DNA from: a virus
Strand: one strand, 5' to 3'
Length of the DNA stretch: 24,207 nucleotides
IMG/VR virus record: IMGVR_UViG_3300027499_000325
Coordinates: 1-24,207 of that record
In this document: piece by piece, positions 1 to 6,803 of the stretch
How positions within the stretch are numbered: position 1 is the first letter of the stretch
How the letters are laid out: each line of letters begins with the position of its first letter
Made by a program: the position numbers and the translations under genes
Notes under the pieces: model-generated
Databases searched by the model: none
Told to the model about the DNA's origin: nothing
The model's input: the letters and a program-made list of their open reading frames with translations, nothing else

Positions 1-175
1 GCTCATATTCACCTGTTACCAATCTCCCGTTCTCCTTTACAAACCTGACTATATCTTCGTCACTTGCATGGAAGATTGGTACTCCATTTTTAGTATTACC
101 TTCTATGTAAGGATCTTTATACTCCACTTCTTGATCAAAGAAGTGCTGCTTGTTTTGGAAAAATTTCTTAGCCAT
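1..175 (-). CDS. Hypothetical protein, 3' part outside window (partial)
   Basis: The reverse strand is open from an ATG at 173-175 to the window edge, giving 58 codons that begin MAKKFFQNKQHFF. An AGGGG ribosome site lies about 7 nt upstream of the ATG. A strong sigma70 promoter sits just before it and a terminator seals off the preceding operon, so this is the first gene of a new leftward transcript. I do not recognise the family. The visible part is lysine- and aromatic-rich at the N-terminus, then polar, with no membrane segment or known motif. Confidence 0.6.
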   Translation of the reverse strand, partial: MAKKFFQNKQHFFDQEVEYKDPYIEGNTKNGVPIFHASDEDIVRFVKENGRLVTGEYE

Positions 176-201
176 TCTTAAGCCCCTAAAGTGATTCCAC
201 A

Positions 202-230
202 ATTTTACACATAGTAATACTGGCAGTCAA
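202..230 (-). promoter_or_regulatory. Sigma70-type promoter, leftward
   Basis: On the minus strand there is a -35 TTGACT (225-230), a 17-nt spacer and a -10 TAAAAT (202-207). It lies between the terminator at 269-302 and the ATG at 175, so it should drive the gene leaving the left edge. The match is to the bacterial consensus, which implies use of host RNA polymerase. Confidence 0.7.
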
Positions 231-268
231 TAAAATTTGAAGTATTTTGTAACATGCTTTACAACCAT

Positions 269-302
269 AAAAACAAAAAGCCCACACCGTTAAGGCATGG
301 GC
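269..302 (-). terminator. Rho-independent terminator, leftward
   Basis: On the minus strand a 9-bp stem, GCCCATGCC paired with GGTGTGGGC (two G-U wobbles), has a 5-nt loop and is followed by a TTTTTGTTTTT tract. The wobble pairs are only possible in the minus-strand RNA, which fixes the direction. It closes the ligase operon whose last gene ends at 337. Confidence 0.85.
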
Positions 303-336
303 GAATGGTTTGAATTAGTGCTTACGTTTTGATAGG

Positions 337-771
337 TCAATCTTTCAAGTCAGCAAGAGAAGATAGTGTATTACTCTTTTCACGCTTTAACAGTTTTGAT
401 GGGATGTTAACCACGTTCTGCAAGTGCCTTGCTCTGTTCAATGCAATCACCGTTTTATACACTGCTTCTTCTAGGTCAGTACCAATCATACTGATACGTC
501 TTAGTCCAACACCAGTACGCTTGTAATAATACACCATCACTGAGACAGCCTCACCATTTCTGAATGTGTAATTCACATCCCATTGTGCAAACTTATCATT
601 CCGAATCAATAACACTGGATCTGGAAACTTTACCACTTCACCGCAGATTGCAATATCTTCCTCTTCCATAGTTACCACAACACTCTTATCTGATTGCTTT
701 GCAATGGCATACTTAGCAAACAAATAACGAATGTTCATCTTGTCTTTAATCTCTTTCAGGGCTACTTTCAT
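337..771 (-). CDS. Hypothetical protein downstream of DNA ligase
   Basis: This 144-residue protein is not recognised. Its start overlaps the ligase stop by ATGA (768-771), a sign of translational coupling. An internal Met at residue 12 is a possible alternative start. The sequence is mixed alpha/beta in character, with a basic C-terminal third (RTGVGLRR, LLKREK) and no transmembrane segment or cysteine cluster. It is the last gene before the terminator at 269-302. Its pairing with the ligase suggests a DNA-related role, but nothing in the sequence proves that. Confidence 0.7.
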   Translation of the reverse strand: MKVALKEIKDKMNIRYLFAKYAIAKQSDKSVVVTMEEEDIAICGEVVKFPDPVLLIRNDKFAQWDVNYTFRNGEAVSVMVYYYKRTGVGLRRISMIGTDLEEAVYKTVIALNRARHLQNVVNIPSKLLKREKSNTLSSLADLKD

Positions 772-2135
772 ACATTACCACCTTTCTTTGCTGATTCAAA
801 AATCTCAATACAACGATCTGCACTGTCTGCCACATCCTTATCACCACGAATCCGCACATAGCGAGGCAGAAACAGTGATAGCGTTGCATCTTTCTTGTTG
901 GTGATAATATCGTTAGCAATCACTTCTACAACGCTACCATGCCGTTTATTGTGCCACAGATCGGTACGTTCTTTGTCGGTAAATCCTGTTCCTACATTCA
1001 CCTTCAACTTACCACAAGAAGATTCTAAGCACATTGCACCTAACATACCCTTTGCTTTCCCTTCACCTTCGATACTATCAACCCACAACAGGTCAACACT
1101 AGCCTCAAGTTTCAACTTAACACACTCTGTCGATGTTCCGTTTTTCCATTTGTGAGTTAGTGTTTTGATAACGCTTCCTTCATCACCGCGAGCCATACGG
1201 AGATTATTAAGGCTTACGGCATCGTCTAAACTAGACATCTCATATGACTCTACCAACTTGATCGATGTCTCACTTCTCAATAGAAACTGGTCTAAGTCGT
1301 TAAAACATTCAACGTATTCTTTATCTGTCTTTCCTGATTTCCAGTCATTGTACGGCAGCATGTTCCATGCAATCATCTGTAATCTAGTGCCGTCTGGTAA
1401 TTCACCACCGCTCAAAATAGAGTTTAGGATGCCGTTGCTTTTCTTACGGTCAAGGATATTCCCATACTGTTTTACTACCAGCTCTCCCTCGATTGCATAG
1501 TCTTTTTCACTGCTGCCACCAATTAACCATTGCGATACCCAATCAGGAAACTTACTACCGTTCCTACTATACATCGAAAGGCTTCCACCATTGTTTACCA
1601 AAACAGCAAACATTCCATCTAGTTTTAACTGGCTATAAAATTGCTTACCTTCAAAACTCCTAGAAATAATTTTATCGGATAGCAATGAGCAACGCTGGTA
1701 TGGAATATCAACAAGTAAATCAGGCCATACACTGTTGACAATACTCACATTCACTTTTGCACGAATATCTTTTAGCACCAAATACTTGAACAACTCTCTT
1801 GATTCTTCGCCTACTTCAGACATCCACCAACGAATTTTATCTACTGCACTCTGCCCTGTGTAACCTCTCTCGGATAATGTTATTGCCAACCCTAGCATAG
1901 ACTCAAATTCATCTTCCATGCTGATACTGCTATTCAGTGCTGGTGAATCAATATGTACACTTTCAAGTGTCTTTTTACCAATTCCTGTTGTTACTGATGG
2001 GCACAACGTCCATTCTAGGTATTCTTTCAATGCCTCATTGTTTTTGTTTGATTGTAGAATTTCCTTTTTCTCGTTAGTTCCGGTAGCTTTTTGTAAAGCG
2101 TGAACAATGCTCAACACTTCAATGTGCTTTTCCAT
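768..2135 (-). CDS. ATP-dependent DNA ligase
   Basis: This 455-residue nucleotidyltransferase-type ligase would seal nicks in phage DNA during replication and recombination. Motif I, KLDGMFA, places the AMP-accepting lysine at about residue 171. Motif III is AIEGELV (~214-220), motif IV DEGSVIK (~318-324) and motif V VKLK (~339-342). A C-terminal OB-fold region follows. The N-terminal ~165 residues match the helical extension seen in T4 gp30-like ligases, and the length is close to that enzyme's. The start is supported by AAAGGA about 7 nt upstream. The gene lies directly under the promoter at 2171-2199 and is coupled to the downstream hypothetical gene. Confidence 0.95.
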   Translation of the reverse strand: MEKHIEVLSIVHALQKATGTNEKKEILQSNKNNEALKEYLEWTLCPSVTTGIGKKTLESVHIDSPALNSSISMEDEFESMLGLAITLSERGYTGQSAVDKIRWWMSEVGEESRELFKYLVLKDIRAKVNVSIVNSVWPDLLVDIPYQRCSLLSDKIISRSFEGKQFYSQLKLDGMFAVLVNNGGSLSMYSRNGSKFPDWVSQWLIGGSSEKDYAIEGELVVKQYGNILDRKKSNGILNSILSGGELPDGTRLQMIAWNMLPYNDWKSGKTDKEYVECFNDLDQFLLRSETSIKLVESYEMSSLDDAVSLNNLRMARGDEGSVIKTLTHKWKNGTSTECVKLKLEASVDLLWVDSIEGEGKAKGMLGAMCLESSCGKLKVNVGTGFTDKERTDLWHNKRHGSVVEVIANDIITNKKDATLSLFLPRYVRIRGDKDVADSADRCIEIFESAKKGGNV

Positions 2136-2170
2136 GCCAGTTCCTTTAATACACAGTTAAAGACAAGCCA

Positions 2171-2199
2171 ATCTTACATTAACATACATCGTGCGTCAA
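2171..2199 (-). promoter_or_regulatory. Sigma70-type promoter for ligase operon
   Basis: On the minus strand there is a -35 TTGACG (2194-2199), a 17-nt spacer and a -10 TAAGAT (2171-2176). It is immediately downstream of the terminator at 2209-2243 and 36 nt ahead of the ligase ATG, so ligase starts a separate transcript. Confidence 0.65.
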
Positions 2200-2208
2200 C
2201 CATGAAAC

Positions 2209-2243
2209 AAAAAAAAAACAGCAGAAGCATTACGCCTCTGCTG
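2209..2243 (-). terminator. Rho-independent terminator after rha-like gene
   Basis: On the minus strand a 10-bp stem, CAGCAGAGGC with GCTTCTGCTG (one G-U pair), has a GTAAT loop and is followed by ten consecutive T. It starts 12 nt past the stop of the Rha-like gene. It is the strongest terminator in the leftward arm. Confidence 0.93.
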
Positions 2244-2254
2244 CCTTTTATTGC

Positions 2255-2974
2255 TTATACCAGTCCTAATGTTTCTTTCAACTTGCCAGTCATATACAAC
2301 TGTCCTTTCCCTGTGATCAATGTGAGCAAGTTAATGTGGTCTTGACTATCATATTCACTCACTGTTTCAATCACTTCAAACAGTCCTTCATTCACATAAC
2401 GCTGATAAGGTACGTTATCTTTCATCAGATACTTATTATCTCGAAGCCACTTGAACAATTTGTTACGTCCAATCTTCCATTCCTTTGGTAGAAGTTTTGC
2501 AAACTCCCCAATCGATAATGTACCGTCTGAACGCTCTACTGTCTCAGCAAACTCTACCTTTGGCTTTTGCTGCTCTAGCAATCGCTGACGTTCTTCGGCT
2601 AATGCTGCTTGCTGTCCTGCCAGTAGCAATGCCTCTGATAGTGTCTTAGGCATCTTAAACTGAGTAGATTCTTTTTGTTCAAGTTCCTGCCATCGTTTAA
2701 TGATGCGCATACGCACCTGAGCGTTATACCCTGCAATCAAGCAGATTGTTTCCTCTTTTGGTAAACTGTAGCACTTGTATTTCTGACCATTTTGAGGATT
2801 TACATAGGTGTCCTCACTTTTGAGGAGACCCTCACTGTCACCTAATTGTTCAAACATCGCCTTAATATCACGCACTACATTATCGTGACGTTTTCCTGTC
2901 AACTCTGCAATCTCAAGACTAGACATTGTTAATACATTGTTTGCTTCTAAAACTTGAATGTTCATGTTTTCCAT
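2255..2974 (-). CDS. Rha-family / KilAC-domain phage regulator (copy 1)
   Basis: This 239-residue protein has an N-terminal Rha-type domain (~15-105, with TMSSLEIAELTGK, CYSLPKEE, RMRIIKRWQELE). A glutamine/glutamate-rich linker follows, then a C-terminal KilAC (antirepressor-type) domain (~130-235, SIGEFAKLLP, GRNKLFKWLRDN). Such proteins are DNA-binding regulators or antirepressors in temperate phages. In this apparently lytic gene set the role is unclear. A paralogue of the same architecture lies on the opposite strand at 10446-11156. The start is backed by GGAGA 5-6 nt upstream. The leader contains three 9-bp tandem repeats, and a strong terminator follows the gene. Confidence 0.88.
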   Translation of the reverse strand: MENMNIQVLEANNVLTMSSLEIAELTGKRHDNVVRDIKAMFEQLGDSEGLLKSEDTYVNPQNGQKYKCYSLPKEETICLIAGYNAQVRMRIIKRWQELEQKESTQFKMPKTLSEALLLAGQQAALAEERQRLLEQQKPKVEFAETVERSDGTLSIGEFAKLLPKEWKIGRNKLFKWLRDNKYLMKDNVPYQRYVNEGLFEVIETVSEYDSQDHINLLTLITGKGQLYMTGKLKETLGLV

Positions 2975-2997
2975 AATTATCTCCAGAAATCATTACT

Positions 2998-3024
2998 TGG
3001 TTTAATTGGCTTAATTGGCTTAAT
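2998..3024. repeat. Three tandem 9-bp repeats upstream of rha copy 1
   Basis: The plus strand reads TGGTTTAAT, TGGCTTAAT, TGGCTTAAT, that is 9 bp three times with one mismatch. The array lies in the 71-nt gap between the dNMP kinase stop and the Rha-like start, 24 nt upstream of the start codon. It could be a slippage array or an operator set. Confidence 0.8.
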
Positions 3025-3045
3025 ACTGTTTCACCACTGATGCTA

Positions 3046-3654
3046 CTACAACCTACCATCCGCTTTCAATCTACGTTCAATCGTTTTTACTGACTGTTCC
3101 TTCCATTTTTCCCACCCATCCACTGTAGAGCATTTTTCATTGTGTGGCAACATAATATGATTCATAAGCACAGGGTCGATGTGCTTACGACTATCACTTA
3201 AGTATGAGCACCCATCAGCAGTCCATTGGACAAGGTACAGGTTATCCCGTCCAAACGCATCTACCAGTGTTGCCACTTCCTCTTCAAACCCTACACCAGC
3301 CACCACGACATACTTGTGATGATCTTTTACATTCTGTGCAATGTGCTTTGCCAGACACTTACCAAACACATCATTACCAAATGTAGGCTTCATCACCGAT
3401 TCAGAAAGGTGAATGTAGAATTGACGGCAAGACATACCTCCTAGCTCCTTTCTTGCCTTCTCTTTATCAAGGTCATACCAACGCTTAAACACGTTGTTAT
3501 CAATCCCTGCAACACTCAGCACAGCATCCGCTAGAACATCCACCCCTTGCTTGAAAGAGCAAACAAAGGCATTATCAATCCGTTCTAACAACATAGCCAA
3601 CGTATCCTTGCCTGCTCTTGGTGGTGCATTCAATAGTAAGATTGGTTTGTTCAT
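3046..3654 (-). CDS. Deoxynucleoside monophosphate kinase
   Basis: This 202-residue P-loop kinase is similar in layout to T4 gp1-type dNMP kinases, which phosphorylate dNMPs to dNDPs. The Walker A motif is near the N-terminus (NAPPRAGKDT, residues 9-18, K16 binding phosphate). The conserved FKQGVD and FGNDVFGKCL segments fit the nucleotide-binding and lid regions of this family. The start lies 2 nt downstream of the thyX stop, and GAGG 6 nt before the ATG acts as ribosome site. The gene follows thyX, so dUMP methylation and phosphorylation would be co-expressed. The family call is firm. Substrate range is inferred. Confidence 0.85.
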   Translation of the reverse strand: MNKPILLLNAPPRAGKDTLAMLLERIDNAFVCSFKQGVDVLADAVLSVAGIDNNVFKRWYDLDKEKARKELGGMSCRQFYIHLSESVMKPTFGNDVFGKCLAKHIAQNVKDHHKYVVVAGVGFEEEVATLVDAFGRDNLYLVQWTADGCSYLSDSRKHIDPVLMNHIMLPHNEKCSTVDGWEKWKEQSVKTIERRLKADGRL

Positions 3655-3656
3655 TA

Positions 3657-4607
3657 TCAGCCTCGCTTGCTTTCATTAGCAATCAGTTTACGGAATTGAA
3701 TCCAGTTCTTTAATTTACCAGACCAGCAATCATAGTAACGGTCAACATGTGTAACGCCTTCAGGCCACATATCAGGACGTGTTTTAACACATATTGGCAA
3801 ATTCATCGGCGTTGCCTGATGTGTTGTAGGGCTTGCATGTGCTGGCTTTGTTTTGCTACCAATGTTCAGTTTATCAAACACTGCTTCAGCTTTCTCAATG
3901 CTATCATCACACTTACGGTAACTTACTTGAGCACAGCATGATGCGCTTACTTGACGTGCCGTAAATGTTGAAATGTAATCACCATTATTGTCTAGGTAAT
4001 AACGCTTTCCGTTTGCTTCACGATATGTTCTCACATAAGGCACATGCCATTCATCTTCGTATAGCGTTTCATATTCAGCCTTACTCGCTGCCTCATACAT
4101 GCAACGCGCTAATTCTTGAAAATGTGGGTCAGCGTCCTCGTGCATACGGAGATAGAAAAAGTTATTCCACTCTGTACCGCTAATCACCATCTTCACAATC
4201 TGGAATGGTTCATTAAGACGATTAGCAACCTGCTTATGGATACCAAGATCAATCATCTCGTAACAAATACCCTCAACAGTGGCAAAGGCACTCTCCCACA
4301 GTTCTTTTGCTTTCTGAGCAATCTCAGCATCAACCTCTTTATCAGCCACCATCCCTGCTTTGTTTTTACCCCAATGGATCGGTGTCGCATGGTTTTCTTT
4401 CAAGTTCTCAAGCATCTTAGCCACTGGGATTGCACGGGATGATGCTGCATTCTTCTCCAACATGCAGTGGGTGTTCACCTCTGCTAAAATGAACCGAGGA
4501 AACTCGGTCTCAAATGTTGTCATTTTTGTATCACAGTAAGCACTCTGCGATGCTGCTACTACTCGTGCCACGATACCGCCCTTGCCCTTTACTTCTGATA
4601 AATACAT
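3657..4607 (-). CDS. thyX: FAD-dependent thymidylate synthase ThyX
   Basis: This is a flavin-dependent thymidylate synthase, making dTMP from dUMP with methylene-tetrahydrofolate, FAD and NADPH. Its 316 residues begin at MYLSEVKG, chosen because AGGGG lies 6 nt upstream. A 16-residue longer reading frame has no such site. Hallmarks are ILAEVNTH (40-47), NAASSRAIP (53-61) and HKQVANRLNEPFQ (124-136). The phage-type signature THRxxxRNxxSSR is altered: the Arg after His47 is Cys48 and the next basic position is Lys. Activity is therefore uncertain, although everything else is intact. It is followed by dNMP kinase 2 nt downstream. Confidence 0.92.
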   Translation of the reverse strand: MYLSEVKGKGGIVARVVAASQSAYCDTKMTTFETEFPRFILAEVNTHCMLEKNAASSRAIPVAKMLENLKENHATPIHWGKNKAGMVADKEVDAEIAQKAKELWESAFATVEGICYEMIDLGIHKQVANRLNEPFQIVKMVISGTEWNNFFYLRMHEDADPHFQELARCMYEAASKAEYETLYEDEWHVPYVRTYREANGKRYYLDNNGDYISTFTARQVSASCCAQVSYRKCDDSIEKAEAVFDKLNIGSKTKPAHASPTTHQATPMNLPICVKTRPDMWPEGVTHVDRYYDCWSGKLKNWIQFRKLIANESKRG

Positions 4608-4632
4608 TAACTTCCCCTTTGTTAAAAACTTG

Positions 4633-4884
4633 TCAATCAGTGTATGCCGCAACAAAACCTACAGCATCACAATTTTCACAATCCTCTTGCCAAACATATT
4701 CAGCCTTGTACCTTTCCTTGTACCAATCGCATGAGTCGCCATCTTGTTCTGGTGCTTCCACTGCTTCAATATCGTTCTGGTAACACCAGACATAGCCCCT
4801 ACCGTGACACACAGGGCACTTTCTGTAAACAGTCTTTCCTGTAATAATTCGCCTTAACTCTTCAGGTGACAACTCTATCACCAT
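4633..4884 (-). CDS. Small zinc-cluster (DnaJ-type CxxCxGxG) protein
   Basis: This 83-residue protein starts at MVIELSPEE, because AAGGAG lies 7 nt upstream. A 15-residue longer form lacks a good site. Two cysteine pairs resemble DnaJ zinc-finger repeats: CPVCHGRG (~23-30) and CENCDAVG near the C-terminus, with an acidic, aromatic insert between. It probably binds one zinc ion. No function is assigned. It lies 25 nt upstream of thyX in the same leftward operon. Such small zinc proteins are common fillers in phage early operons. Confidence 0.75.
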   Translation of the reverse strand: MVIELSPEELRRIITGKTVYRKCPVCHGRGYVWCYQNDIEAVEAPEQDGDSCDWYKERYKAEYVWQEDCENCDAVGFVAAYTD

Positions 4885-4962
4885 GATTTTCTCCTTAATC
4901 AAACCAACAATGTAGTCATTGCAAGACACTACCTTACTCTGTAATGCCTTGCCATTCCTACA

Positions 4963-5490
4963 CTATCGTGCCTTTTCGTTGTCTGGTAAATCTGATTCCT
5001 TTACAAACATTCCGTTAATCATTTTACCTTTACGGTCTTTGATCTCATCCCATGCCTTCTCCAAGCAATCTTTGAATGCAATACCCGATGCCTCGCTAAA
5101 CACTTTCAACATATTGATCGCATCGCAATATGTTTGTTTCTTTGCTTGCATTCCGATCTTACAACTACTGATTGCTTCACCTAAGGCACATACTACCTTC
5201 AATGTATGTAAGTTCTGGATCGGTGGTTTTTCAGTAAGTGATGCTGTTTCCTTGTAATCAAAACCGAATTGGTGCATACCTACAACTAGCGTTACCCAAG
5301 CATCGCCATACCCATCTACTTCCTGATCCTTATCTACGGCATTGATAAGTTCGAGTAACTCTGATAGAGTCTTAAAGAATTGCTTTTCAGGGTTACTGCC
5401 TTCAATCAGGTTACGATCTTTTGCCCACTCACCTACCTTGTTGAAGTATTCAATCTCATAATCCTGTACCGCTTCATTTTCGTAAATCAT
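4963..5490 (-). CDS. MazG-like nucleotide pyrophosphohydrolase
   Basis: This 175-residue all-alpha NTP pyrophosphatase would hydrolyse (d)NTPs to (d)NMPs and pyrophosphate using Mg2+. The metal-binding acidic residues are visible as SELLEL (E44, E47) and DGYGDAW (D59, D63). The C-terminal EIKDRKGKMINGMFVKE segment is typical of phage MazG-like proteins. The start is 1 nt past the preceding stop, with AAGGG before it. It sits with thyX and dNMP kinase, fitting a nucleotide-pool role, either dNTP balancing or removal of unwanted nucleotides. A Z-genome dGTPase role (MazZ) is not supported because no PurZ is seen here. Confidence 0.82.
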   Translation of the reverse strand: MIYENEAVQDYEIEYFNKVGEWAKDRNLIEGSNPEKQFFKTLSELLELINAVDKDQEVDGYGDAWVTLVVGMHQFGFDYKETASLTEKPPIQNLHTLKVVCALGEAISSCKIGMQAKKQTYCDAINMLKVFSEASGIAFKDCLEKAWDEIKDRKGKMINGMFVKESDLPDNEKAR

Positions 5491-5491
5491 A

Positions 5492-5827
5492 TCAATACCC
5501 TTTCTTCAGACTGTTGTTAATGCAGTAGTTAGCAATATCTCCAACAACTTTCTTCAGTTGGTTAATATCTTGCTCTACTTTTTCAATACGCCGATCAAGA
5601 GATACGCAATACTGCTCGTTACTCTCAACACCTTCAAGTGCATCCTTTACATTGTCTAGTAGCTCATACAAAGAGAATTCGGCATCATACAACTCAATAT
5701 CGTCCGGATTTAGGTCATAGCACTTACCATCTTTCCAGCAGAATACACGTTCAAAGATATTGCTGTATTCGTCAACTGTGTATAAGTTACCGTTTACGTC
5801 TTGAACCACATCACCTTTAGTGAACAT
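5492..5827 (-). CDS. Hypothetical protein with C-terminal coiled coil
   Basis: This 111-residue protein is not recognised. The first ~50 residues look like a small beta domain (GDVVQDVNGNLYTVDEYS, then CWKDGKCYDLNPDDI). Residues ~75-100 form a likely coiled coil (RRIEKVEQDINQLKKVVGDI). It is acidic overall. The ribosome site AAGGGA lies 7-8 nt before the ATG. It ends 1 nt before the MazG-like start, so the two are probably translated together. Confidence 0.72.
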   Translation of the reverse strand: MFTKGDVVQDVNGNLYTVDEYSNIFERVFCWKDGKCYDLNPDDIELYDAEFSLYELLDNVKDALEGVESNEQYCVSLDRRIEKVEQDINQLKKVVGDIANYCINNSLKKGY

Positions 5828-5843
5828 TTTATTTCCCTTGCTG

Positions 5844-6026
5844 TTAATTAAGAATGTCTTGCAATTGATCTTCGCTGATATTAGCAGTCAGAAACACTTG
5901 CTGCAGAATATCAACCTTTGTTACTACATCACTATATGTGTTTGGCTCTCCTGTGTAGTTTAACACTTCAAAGGGATCACTACATGAGTGACCACTGCAT
6001 GAGTCATACATTGCATCGATCTTCAT
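5844..6026 (-). CDS. Hypothetical 60-residue protein
   Basis: This small acidic protein overlaps the stop of the SleB-like gene by ATGA (6023-6026), with AAGGAAAG as ribosome site. The N-terminus holds two close cysteines (SCSGHSCSDP). The rest is probably helical (LQQVFLTANISEDQLQDIL). No family is recognised. Overlap-coupling makes it a likely real gene rather than a chance frame. Confidence 0.65.
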   Translation of the reverse strand: MKIDAMYDSCSGHSCSDPFEVLNYTGEPNTYSDVVTKVDILQQVFLTANISEDQLQDILN

Positions 6027-6499
6027 TTTCTTTCCTTACAGAATGTGTGGTTTCCTATCACTTCGCACTTCATATTATTTGACCACACTGGTTTAACTTG
6101 TTTGTGATTGTAGAAGTAAGTGTAATGGCTTAAGTGATTAAGGTGATTGTATCTGTTATTTGCTGCCAGTGCAATCAAGTTTTTAACTGCTTCTACATTA
6201 TCTTTGTGTACGTTTACGCCAATCTTCCCTTTCCTATACCAAGAGAACTGTCTAGGTTGTCTGATAATATCGCAAACGTGTTTACCTTGCTCTATTGATC
6301 TGTTTACGATAACAGCAGCTACCGCTTTCTTTCCTTTGGTACTCTCTGTGTTTGCTTCGTACTGAACAGCAGATGCTAGGCACTGCACACTTCCTTTTTG
6401 TGTCATTCTGTATAACGCTTGCTCTGACAGATTTTTAGCCATTGCTGGCTGACACAGAAAAGACATTGCTATACATGAAGTGACTAGCATTGCTTTCAT
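6023..6499 (-). CDS. Secreted SleB-type cell wall hydrolase (Hydrolase_2)
   Basis: This 158-residue peptidoglycan hydrolase has a classic N-terminal signal: Lys2, a hydrophobic core to residue ~16, and an AMA|K cleavage site near residue 21. The mature part matches the SleB/Hydrolase_2 fold. CLASAVQYEANTES (40-53) contains the expected catalytic glutamate E48. AVAAVIVNRS (59-68) and QPRQFSWYRKG (81-91) follow. It would act in the periplasm as an endolysin exported by the host Sec system, or as a wall-modifying enzyme. It is embedded in an early-type operon under the promoter at 6758-6786, not in a lysis cassette. No holin is recognised beside it. Confidence 0.85.
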   Translation of the reverse strand: MKAMLVTSCIAMSFLCQPAMAKNLSEQALYRMTQKGSVQCLASAVQYEANTESTKGKKAVAAVIVNRSIEQGKHVCDIIRQPRQFSWYRKGKIGVNVHKDNVEAVKNLIALAANNRYNHLNHLSHYTYFYNHKQVKPVWSNNMKCEVIGNHTFCKERK

Positions 6500-6723
6500 T
6501 ATACAGCCACCTTCATACTGCTTTCTTTCGTTGTCATCTCAGGTGATGTCTTGTAAACCATCTCAAGAACAACATATTCCTTGTTATGCTTCATAGACAA
6601 GTCGTGTGCCAGTTTTAACGCCTCACTTTGATTCATCAAATCACACCACATCGGAGATGTTTTAATTGCTTCTTTGTTTTCGATGTTTGTATGTACCAGC
6701 GGCATTACGATAAAGTTTTTCAT
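6499..6723 (-). CDS. Hypothetical 74-residue protein
   Basis: The start is taken at MKNFIVMPLVH because AGAGAGAA lies just upstream and the promoter at 6758-6786 would place the transcript start inside the longer frame. The protein has a small beta-start and a helical middle (LMNQSEALKLAHDLSMKH). I do not recognise the family. It overlaps the SleB-like start as TAATG and is the first gene of this transcript. Confidence 0.65.
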   Translation of the reverse strand: MKNFIVMPLVHTNIENKEAIKTSPMWCDLMNQSEALKLAHDLSMKHNKEYVVLEMVYKTSPEMTTKESSMKVAV

Positions 6724-6757
6724 TTGTTTCTCTCTGTTTGTTAAGAACATGTCGTGG

Positions 6758-6786
6758 ATTCTACACATGCTCTCAAATTGTGTCAA
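6758..6786 (-). promoter_or_regulatory. Strong sigma70-type promoter, leftward
   Basis: On the minus strand there is a consensus -35 TTGACA (6781-6786), a 17-nt spacer and a -10 TAGAAT (6758-6763, 5 of 6). It lies in the 80-nt gap after the primase-helicase stop. No terminator separates it from the upstream gene, so it adds to readthrough rather than replacing it. Confidence 0.8.
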
Positions 6787-6803
6787 CAATTATTTATCAG
6801 TAT

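Noticed and set aside
4608-4655. Sixteen-residue longer ThyX N-terminus
   Set aside because: The AGGGG ribosome site and the normal ThyX N-terminus both support the ATG at 4607.
4963-5490. MazZ and a Z (diaminopurine) genome
   Set aside because: MazG-like proteins are common in phages. No PurZ or DpoZ-type polymerase context is seen in this window.
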